In this document: positions 57,036-64,000 of the stretch, in pieces | Layout: the number at the start of each line of letters is the position of its first letter | How positions within the stretch are numbered: position 1 is the first letter of the stretch | Notes under the pieces: model-generated | What the model was told of the DNA's origin: nothing | Databases searched by the model: none | The model's input: the letters and a program-made list of their open reading frames with translations, nothing else | Made by a program: the position numbers and the translations under genes | Assembly (NCBI RefSeq): GCF_048773025.1 | Contig: NC_133541.1 | Coordinates: 115,041,912 to 115,105,911, forward strand | DNA from: Camelus bactrianus | Taxonomy: Eukaryota > Chordata > Mammalia > Artiodactyla > Camelidae | DNA: 64,000 nt | Direction: 5' to 3'

Positions 57036-57250
57036 AGTTAAAATACTCTCTGTTCTTCCTTCCTCTGTTGAGCTTTCTCAGAGCACCCTGCTCTTTCATC
57101 ATTTGTGATTCTCTATTTGCCTGTTTGGTTGTTTCCGGTTGTCTCCTACCACACTGTGAGGGCAGGGACAGTATCTTTTGGGTTAGCCTCTGCTTCCCCA
57201 GCACCCAGCAAATTGCCAGGCACATGGATGCTTACAGTTGCTAGATGAAT
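57036..57250 (+). mobile_element. L2 LINE, right part
   Basis: 'ctcctaccacactgtgagggcagggacagtatcttttggg' and 'cagcacccagcaaattgccaggcacatgg' finish the L2 begun at 55995. Confidence 0.8.
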
Positions 57251-57389
57251 AAAAGTCCCACTAACAGTAGGTTAGCAATATCCAAGAATGTTTCCCTTTA
57301 GAGATGGAAAGCCCTTGGGGGTCATGTGAACCTAATATCAGATCCATCTTAATTGATAGCGCTTCTGTTATTTTCATCCTGTCCTACGA

Positions 57390-57735
57390 GTGAGCCACAG
57401 CTTATTTATTCTTCTGGCAACTGGCATTTGGTTTGTTTCCTGTTTCTTGCTATTAATAAACAGTGCAGCTATCAGCATTCTTATATATGTTTCTTTGTGC
57501 ACATTTGCAACGATTTCTTTAGAACATATGCCTGGGAGTGGAACTGCTAGCTAATAGGATATGCATATCCGTATCTTTCCAAGATCGCACCATTTATTTT
57601 CCAGAGCGGCTGTTCCAATCATCACTCCCGGTAGCCGTGTCTGAGCGTTCCTGTTGCTCCACTTCCTTAGCAATGTTTGATTCGACAGATTTCTTAACAT
57701 TTACTAATCTTGTGGGTGCAAAACGTTGGTTTCAG
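57390..57735 (-). mobile_element. Old LINE-1 fragment, minus strand
   Basis: 'gcatttggtttgtttcctgtttcttgctattaataaacagtgcagctatcagcattcttatatatg', 'agaacatatgcctgggagtggaactgctag' and 'ttccagagcggctgttccaatc' are reverse-complement L1 ORF2 3' region. Confidence 0.9.
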
Positions 57736-57764
57736 TTTTCATCAGTCCCATCTGTTTAGGCCAG

Positions 57765-58110
57765 AGGTTGCAAACCAGCTGTGCATGGCTGAATGATGCC
57801 TGCAGTCTGGATGCCATCCATGGATGTGTTTTGCTTGACCGAAGGGTGTTTTTCGAACCAAAAAATTGCCTTAGTTGCCAACATTTGAAAATTGGAAGAT
57901 TTCACTTAAGAAACTGAATTTCTTTTTTTTTCTGGGGGGGAAATATGGGAAGACGTCAGCACACGGAGCCCTTATTCACATGTGACAACAACTGGCAGTA
58001 GTTGAGAAGCAGCTGCCTCTGCTTGTCAGACAGGGGATGTGCTTTGAAAATTGGCTACAGTCCCACAGCCAACCTGTATCTTTTGGTTATTGTAGCTTCC
58101 TGGCCCTGTA
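57765..58110. mobile_element. Non-autonomous hAT-Charlie-type element
   Basis: 'ccagaggttgcaaaccagctg', 'ggatgtgttttgcttgaccg' and 'cttagttgccaacatttgaaaattggaagatttcacttaag' fit a mammalian hAT element whose consensus opens with a 'gcagaggttggcaaact' terminus. Subfamily not certain. Confidence 0.6.
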
Positions 58111-58589
58111 GGGTTTTAGATCGTCTGCCCCTGTTTTGAGTCTTCGTAAATAGAGAAGGGCCTCAGCAGTGGAGTGGTTGCAGATGGCACCCCCTCCACC
58201 CTTGGAATAGCCCTGCACAACAGAGCACAGGACACATGGTTCCAGAGAAAGACTAGAACAGTTGCTGAGCTCAGGGCCACTTTCTCCTTAAAATTGCTCC
58301 ATTCATCTTCGGTGCTGTGTGCTCCTCCTCCCTCTCCCCCTTGCTCTGACATGATCTTCCCTGACTATGAACTTTCTGAGCCTCTTGGTCTGCCCTCCTC
58401 TTGAGCCTCCTAATTCTTTTCACCATGTATTATGGTTGGTTGTGTACTTGCCCCATTTTCTTTCTTTTGCTGAAAGCTCCTTGAGGTTTGGGACCGTGTA
58501 TTTGCATGTCTGTCTTGTTAATATTTGTTTACTTGTCTGTTTTTTGTTCTTCATGGTACTTTAAAGTGGTGGCTTGCACATGGAAGTTT
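58111..58589. other. Unassigned stretch, possibly L2-derived in part
   Basis: 'gctgaaagctccttgaggtttgggaccgtgtatttgc' at about 58470 resembles an L2 end. The rest is unassigned. Confidence 0.35.
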
Positions 58590-59100
58590 CATTCATTCAT
58601 TTCAACACACATTTATGAAGTGTTCGTATGCCAGACCTTGTGCTATGCACTGGGACCATGAGATGCCATGGTCTGACAGCACCCCAGGAGGAAGGACCGC
58701 ATTTGTCCATGTATTCATTCTCTCAAACAACAAACTTATGCTGAATGCTTGCAATGGGCCAGGCGCCGTGCTAGGTGCTGGGGAGCAAAAACAGACAAGA
58801 TCCTTGCCTCATGGAGCTTACAGACTAGTGAGGGGACAGGTAATCAGTTGCTTATAACTCAAGAAGCTAATCTAGTCTGGCAGTTGGATGGGGGAAGTCA
58901 AGGTGAGACTTGAGTTAAAATAGGATTGATAAGCATGTGTGAAAGCCTCATGGTGGGAGGGAGGAGGCCGTCGTCACAGACAGGAAGCAGAGTCACTGCG
59001 GCTGGAGCCTAGAGTGTTAGGTATAGGGTAGTTAGTGGGAGATGAGGCTGGAGATGGAGGTAGGACCAGACCCCAAGTGGAAATGAGGGCAACCCAGTAT
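58590..59100 (+). repeat. Unnamed ancient repeat, copy
   Basis: 'cacacatttatgaagtgttcgtatgccagaccttgtgctatgcactggg', a second 'gggccaggcgccgtgctaggtgctggggagc' block, 'catggagcttacagactagtgagggg' and 'ggagatgaggctggagatggaggtagg' follow the family order. The opening block is present twice in succession, so two copies may abut near 58690. Confidence 0.65.
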
Positions 59101-59899
59101 TTAGACACTAAAATGAAGATGCACAGAATGGAGACATGCAGTTGTTGATAGAATTCATTAATGGATGATTATTCTAAAAGCTTACCATCTAATAGAGATG
59201 GTAGATAAGGACTCTTAAGGAACAGGCTACTGCTGCTTTTCAATCATGAAGACGCAGAATGGATGTTGAGCATTTCAGAGACCTGCAAATTCTGCACTTG
59301 CCACAATAAGAGGAACCCCGTGAACCTGGAGATTTACTAAAGATGGATAATCTTTGCCCTCACACCTGACTGAAAAAGGAATAGCCTTCCCCAGGTTTCT
59401 ATAGACCCTGAGAAGAGGAGGATTGTTGCCTGCCGAGGATTAACTGAAATAGGTCCATAATGAGCCAGCCCTAAGTTATTGACAGCATTCAGCACTTAAC
59501 TGTAAGAAGCAAGTCTTATTTCTTAAGCTCCTACCTTGCCAGTGTGTCTCAAGTCTTCCGAGGTGAACAGTCCTCACAGGTAGGTTTTTTCCCTTCCTCT
59601 GAGGCATTGAGGCTGACCGGAAGGTTCCTTCCCCTGAGTTGATATTCTAGGTTGTGACTGTGCAGACCTTTGTTAGGAACACAATTGAAATCTAAACCAT
59701 CTTTGAGGAAACCTCTTCCTTGATCTACTGCCACTCTTAAGAGTAGAGGAAGCTTTTTCTCATAGAGTTTATTAAAGTTGATTCCTGAAAATCATAACAA
59801 AGAAGTAAAAGCCCCTGCTGCCCCCTGGCTTGGCTGTTTGTTTGCTCTGTTGTTAATTTATTAGATATTAACAAAAGGAGCCTCCGGTTGCCCTGATGC
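59101..59899. other. Unassigned non-coding stretch
   Basis: No repeat or gene recognised. Confidence 0.4.
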
Positions 59900-60099
59900 C
59901 TGGTGCAATCTCTGTCCATTTGCTTACTCCAGCCTTTTACCTGGAATGCCCTCCCTCCTTCCAAGGGCCATGTCTTCTGTGAAGCCTTCCTCAATAAGGC
60001 CAGGCCACAGTGCTACATCTCCTTCCTGACCTGCCCATAACTCTTACCAATTACTCTGTACATTTTGGTATTTGATTCTATTATTTATTTATGCACTTT
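59900..60099 (+). mobile_element. L2 LINE, left part (split by SINE)
   Basis: 'ttacctggaatgccctccctccttccaagg', 'cttctgtgaagccttcctcaataaggcc' and 'attactctgtacattttggtatttg' are the L2 3' region, interrupted by the SINE. Confidence 0.85.
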
Positions 60100-60230
60100 C
60101 ATTTAGGGTTTTTTTGGGGGGGTGATAATTAGGTTTATTTATTTATTTTACTGGAGGCACTGGGAATGGAACCCAGCACCTCCTGCATGCTAAGCACATG
60201 CTCTACCACTTGAGCTATACCCTTCCTCCT
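60100..60230 (-). mobile_element. Vic-1 SINE with target-site duplications
   Basis: Reverse-complement Vic-1: the tail ('tttatttatttattt') is at the left, 'ggaatggaacccagcacctcctgcatgctaagcacatgc' holds the B-box side and 'ctctaccacttgagctatacc' the A-box side. Target-site duplications are ATTTATGCACTTT (60087-60099) and ATTTGTGCACTTT (60231-60243), 12 of 13 identical. It is inserted inside an L2. Confidence 0.93.
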
Positions 60231-60243
60231 ATTTGTGCACTTT

Positions 60244-60330
60244 TAACATGTATGTCTTGGTTTTTCAACAAAATTGCAGCTTGAAAATAGGCCAACAAGT
60301 ACTTGATGAATTTATTAATGACATATAAAA
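60244..60330 (+). mobile_element. L2 LINE, right part
   Basis: Diverged continuation of the L2 ('cttgaaaataggccaacaagtacttgatgaatttatt'). Confidence 0.55.
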
Positions 60331-60469
60331 CTGAAGGACAAGGACTGAATTGTACCCTTCTTTGCTAGGCCCTAATGTTCTTAGTCCATGGATGGAATCA
60401 TAAGAAAAAAACCAGAAAATATTTTTGAAGCAAATTAAATGAACAGAAGTTAGGCTGAAAAGCAGTATA

Positions 60470-60650
60470 TCATGGTCCTCAAGAGCACAGACTATGGAAT
60501 CAGGTAGTTCAAAGTTATTAGCTAAGGACTTGGACAAGTTTAGTCATTTCTCTGTGCTTCAATTTCCCCATTTCTAAAATGGGAATGGTAGTATAGCCCA
60601 CTTAAAAAGGTACTGCTGAAGATGGAATAAGATAATACACATACGGAAGG
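60470..60650 (+). mobile_element. MIR SINE
   Basis: 'gagcacagactatggaatcaggtag', 'ttctctgtgcttcaatttccccatttctaaaatgggaatgg' and 'ataagataatacacat' are MIR. Confidence 0.85.
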
Positions 60651-61194
60651 GTAACTCACGGCCAAGATTTAGCTGCAAACAGGAATATGAGCAATTTAAC
60701 TATGCAGGAGTGTTGAGGGTTTGACTAGAGCTGTGCACAATAAAAGGAAGCAAAGAAGTGGACAGCTTTGTGGGAACTTAGAATCAACCTCAAAATACAA
60801 AAGGCCCCCAGGGACCATTCACCAAGGTGAGCGACAGGTGAAAAACAGTGTAAGGGGACACCAGAAGGTAAAACAAAGCAGGAGGAAGCAGGCTGGCATT
60901 TCCCAGGTTCACAGCCCTCATACCAAGCCAGTGGGGTCATCCCCGTTTCACTCTTTTTCATTCCCAAAGAGAAGAGCTTGATGGAGTTTTCACCTGATGG
61001 AGTCTTAGTTTGGTTGAACTTGAACCCTTGAACCTTTGCTAATAGTACATGTGATATATAGTTTCCTTTTACATTTATTTTTAGCAAAAAAAGAAGCAAA
61101 TATTTAAAAATTAAGTGAGTATTAATATAGGCAGTCTAAGGTTAAATAAAATATCATGAATGTGGAACACAAAGGATTGACTAGAAAGTCCCTC
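60651..61194. other. Unassigned non-coding stretch
   Basis: No repeat or gene recognised. Open frames of 86 and 124 codons overlap on the two strands. Confidence 0.4.
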
Positions 61195-61335
61195 GTCTGG
61201 TGGTTAGAAGGGACTGAGTTCTCCATCAGTTTTGCCTTTCAGGAGTTATGCAAGCTTGTAAATTCGTTTCCCTTGCTCAAGCCTCCCATTTTCTGATCTG
61301 TGAAGTGAGTAAGTTGGACAAGAGAGAATTGCCGT
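61195..61335 (+). mobile_element. MIR/MIR3 SINE fragment
   Basis: 'gggactgagttctccatc', 'ctgatctgtgaagtgagtaagttgg' resembles MIR3. Confidence 0.55.
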
Positions 61336-61754
61336 GGTTCTGTCTGGCTTGCGTATTCTAGCATTTGGCCAGGGGAGGTGTCAGAAAACCCATTTTGATG
61401 GTGGAGGGCTGACTTGGCTTGGAAAGATTTGCTTTGCAGGGAGGAGGGAAACAGTGAGGCTGAACAGATGCACGGTGCCAGGGACACGCAGGGTGTATTT
61501 ATTCTCTGGCTATATTTATTCATGCTCACCAGCCCCAAGTTGCCATCCTTATTTTAGGACTGAAAATGTTCGTTTCAGACACCCAAACTTGGAATTGGCC
61601 AGTAAATCGATACCAACATGTGGCCAATTTATCTCTTCCTTATTCCCCCAGATTTTTGTTCCTTATGACATTGGAAAAATATGTTTCACCCCTCTTTAAG
61701 AAAATGCTTTGGGTGGGTCCTGTTCTCTACTTGCTGCCTACTATGCCCACAGCG
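61336..61754. other. Unassigned non-coding stretch
   Basis: No repeat or gene recognised. Confidence 0.4.
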
Positions 61755-61990
61755 CTCACTTACCAAGCTTTTAGCATGTACCAGGCACTCCACAAAACAC
61801 TTCAAACATATTATGTAGCTTAATCTGGCAGCAATTTGAAGTGGGAGATACTGCAATTAGCCCCAATTTACAATGAGGAGACTGGGGCTCAGAGAGCTTA
61901 AGTGACTCGCTCAAGGTCACATAGCTTGTAAGAGGCAGAAATAGTATTCAAATACACATCTGTTGAGTTCCAAAGCCCATGCTCTGAAAT
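61755..61990 (-). mobile_element. MIR SINE, nearly full length
   Basis: 'cttttagcatgtaccaggcactcc', 'atgaggagactggggctcagagagcttaagtgactcgctcaaggtcacatagc' and 'gttccaaagcccatgctctg' are reverse-complement MIR. Confidence 0.92.
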
Positions 61991-62124
61991 CATTACATGA
62001 TACATTATTAGTATTTTCTATATCTTTTTTTAAATCTTAAAGTGAAAATCAAGGAGTTGAGAACCTAAAATTGAGGGCTTCTTTCTTTTCCTTTTTAAAT
62101 TTAAATACATTCAGGATATGTTGA

Positions 62125-62335
62125 TAGAATGGAATACTATCAGATTATTAAAATCACAAGTGTGTGGGCTATGCCTGTACAGGAAAATGTTTATGTGAAA
62201 TACCACTTGTGAAAAACCAGTGCAAAGGGGAGCATACATACTGATTGCAACTCTGCTAAAGCAACCTTAATATTTATTGGCACACACTGTACAGAATTTG
62301 AAGTGTTTAGATAGTTCAGAGTTTAATGTGTTTTA
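62125..62335 (+). mobile_element. Old LINE-1 3' fragment (tentative)
   Basis: 'gatagaatggaatactatcagattattaaaatca', 'gaaaatgtttatgtgaaatacc' and 'tactgattgcaactctgctaaag' resemble the end of an old L1 ORF2. Confidence 0.45.
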
Positions 62336-62969
62336 GACTCTTCTTTTTTCTGCAAGTTTATTTAACTCCTAAATATGCAAATTTATACAGAGAAGTAAGG
62401 AAGTTTTTTTGAAAGCAAATGAACAGGAGTAATTTTTAAGGGAGCCCCCACTGTGGCTAGACCTCTAGATTCACACATTACAGGCCCACCTGAAGCATTT
62501 AGTGAGCAGGTGATTCCAGGAGAGAATTAAAAATCTTTCCTGAACTCCCAGTCCTTTAGCATCCTGAATCAATTCCTCTGAATCAGAATTTAGTGAGAAT
62601 GTTCCTGTTCCCAGAAGTTCATAAACATTTTGGGTAACCAACTTCAAGAAAACTGCACATGTGAACATCCATGTAATACTTTGCAAACAGGTTCAGTGGA
62701 CCCCTGGGCTCAGGTGAAGCACCGTGCTAAAAAAGAAATCTTCTGAGGTCCCAGCTTGGACAGTTGGAATAAAGTTGGGGCAAACCTGAAATGGGTTGGG
62801 TTTCAAGGCAGGAAAGCAGAGATGTTTATCCTGGCAGCCTGTTGGTGTGGGGTCTTGTGGGGATTTTTACAAAGGACATTCCTGACTGTTTCATCTTCAC
62901 AACCACCTTCCAGGCTGGACAGAGCAAATGATTTGTACTGTGGTTTTCAGAATGCAGATTTGGCTAGTT
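62336..62969. other. Unassigned non-coding stretch
   Basis: Possible strongly diverged MER5 near 62505-62620. Not enough to call. Confidence 0.35.
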
Positions 62970-63178
62970 GCTAGGATTAAAATCCCAACTTTGCTATTTA
63001 CTACCTATGTAAAACTGGATATACTAAATTTTTCTAAGTCTGTCTCTTCTGTAAAGCGGAGATGAGGAGGAGGAGGAAAAAGAGGAGGACATTGGGTAGC
63101 TCACTGGGTGGCTGTGAAAATTCAATGATGTATGTTGTGGAAGCACTTAGCACAGTGCCTGGCACAGAGAACACCCTA
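62970..63178 (+). mobile_element. MIR SINE with GAG-rich insert
   Basis: 'aaaatcccaactttgctatttactacctatg', 'gggtggctgtgaaaattcaatgatg' and 'cttagcacagtgcctggcacagag' are MIR. A (GAG)n-like run at 63062-63090 sits where MIR normally has its polymorphic centre. Confidence 0.85.
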
Positions 63179-63182
63179 AATA

Positions 63183-63502
63183 CAATTGCCCGCCATATCT
63201 GCAGGTTCTGAATCCTCGGATTCAACTAACTGCAGATCAGAAATATTTGAAAAAAAAAACTCCAGAAAGTTCCAAAAAGCAAGACTTGAATTTACATAGC
63301 ATTTACATTGTATTTACAGCTATTTACATAGTATTTACATTGTATTAAATATTTAAAGTAATTTAGAGATTAAGTATAGGGTAGGTTATACGGAAACAAT
63401 ATGCCATTTTATATAAGGGACTGAGCATTCTCAGAGTTTGACATGGGTTGGGGGGTGGTGAGGTCCTGAAACGAATCTCCTATGGATACCGAAGGACAAC
63501 TG
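63183..63502 (-). mobile_element. MER2 element (TcMar-Tigger), complete-looking
   Basis: Inner blocks 'atctgcaggttctgaatcctcggattcaac', 'ctccagaaagttccaaaaagc', 'tatttacatagtatttacattgtatta' and 'ccattttatataagggactgagc' follow MER2. The ends CAATTGCCC... and ...GGACAACTG are imperfect terminal inverted repeats. TA target duplications lie at 63181-63182 and 63503-63504. Both ends are present, with no transposase. Confidence 0.9.
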
Positions 63503-63504
63503 TA

Positions 63505-63815
63505 AATGACTTGCTTAGGATAACATAAGTAGCAATGAGCCTGTATCTTAGATCATTCATCAACTCCAAGTCCACTTCTTATAATTTATAGTGAATTATA
63601 ATGCATTCATTTTGTGTTATCTTTCTACTGGATATAATTATGTAGTTATACAACTGTATATAGTTTTTCCTTTTTTCCCCTTTCACGTAAATTAGGCAGC
63701 TCTTCAGAGAAATTAGTGAAATGGATTAAGACATATTCCTGTCAGTAAATCTTATTTCATAGCAAGGTTAAAAATTTGTTCTTAAGGCACTTGTAAAATT
63801 TTGTCATTTATTTTA
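63505..63815. other. Unassigned non-coding stretch
   Basis: AT-rich; nothing recognised. Confidence 0.4.
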
Positions 63816-63829
63816 TTTAAACAAATTAA

Positions 63830-64000
63830 AAAAATTTTTTAATTAAAAATTTTTAATTGAAGTATGGTTGATTTACAATGTTGTGTTTCAGGTGTACAGC
63901 AAAGTGATTCAGTGTTTTATATATATATGTATATATGTATAATATATACACACATACACACATACATACATGCACTACACACACATATATATGTAGTTTT
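63830..64000 (-). mobile_element. LINE-1 3' end, continues past the window edge
   Basis: 'ttgaagtatggttgatttacaatgttgtgtttcaggtgtacagcaaagtgattcag' is the reverse complement of the L1 3' tip seen at 11590 and 56970. A TA/CA microsatellite follows (63917-63995). The right end lies outside the window. Confidence 0.88.

Noticed and set aside
1-64000. CRISPR array, operon, bacterial or phage features
   Set aside because: The repeats are mammalian transposons and microsatellites. There are no spaced identical repeats and no dense coding.

Overview
The window looks like ordinary gene-poor mammalian nuclear DNA, most likely from a camelid (camel, alpaca or llama). Two observations point there. First, two tRNA-derived SINEs (2258-2395 on +, 60100-60230 on -) have the A-box/B-box head and AT-rich tail of the camelid Vic-1 type. 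Second, several LINE-1 3' ends are of the cetartiodactyl/carnivore kind. I see no exon, host protein gene or RNA gene that I can support. The open frames present are short, overlap one another on both strands, or belong to transposable elements.

Layout. 0-11 kb: mostly unassigned sequence with one Vic-1 SINE, old L1/MIR/L2 pieces and a striking perfect 17-bp inverted repeat (4605-4644). 11-27 kb: an L1 3' end joined to a CA repeat and a MaLR LTR end, many MIR copies in both orientations, L2 pieces, a MER5-type hAT fragment and microsatellites. 27-32 kb: the densest retroviral-fossil region. It has two MaLR-type LTRs, a solo ERV1-like LTR on + (about 28875-29580), and next to it a heavily reduced ERV1 provirus on - (about 29580-31600) with both LTRs and short pol and env remnants. 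Its 3' LTR is GC- and CpG-rich and holds a YY1-like motif and a G-quadruplex motif. 32-43 kb: old L1 pieces on both strands, MER5 fragments, MIRs and a MaLR LTR. 43-54 kb: an L1 3' end, paired MER5 elements, a MER3-like hAT element, MIR/L2, and several copies of an ancient moderately long repeat I could not name. 54-64 kb: MaLR LTRs, an L1 with a readable ORF2 C-terminus lying inside an L2, a Vic-1 SINE with clear target-site duplications also inside an L2, a complete-looking MER2/Tigger element with TA duplications, and an L1 3' end running off the right edge.

The genome layers can be read in order: L2 and MIR (oldest), MER5/MER3 hAT and old L1, MaLR and ERV1 LTRs, then carnivore/cetartiodactyl L1s and Vic-1 SINEs (youngest). 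Repeat names come from remembered consensus sequences, not a database search, so subfamily names and edges are approximate. I found no new biological system. The best leads are the CpG-rich ERV LTR, the perfect hairpin and the unnamed recurrent repeat.
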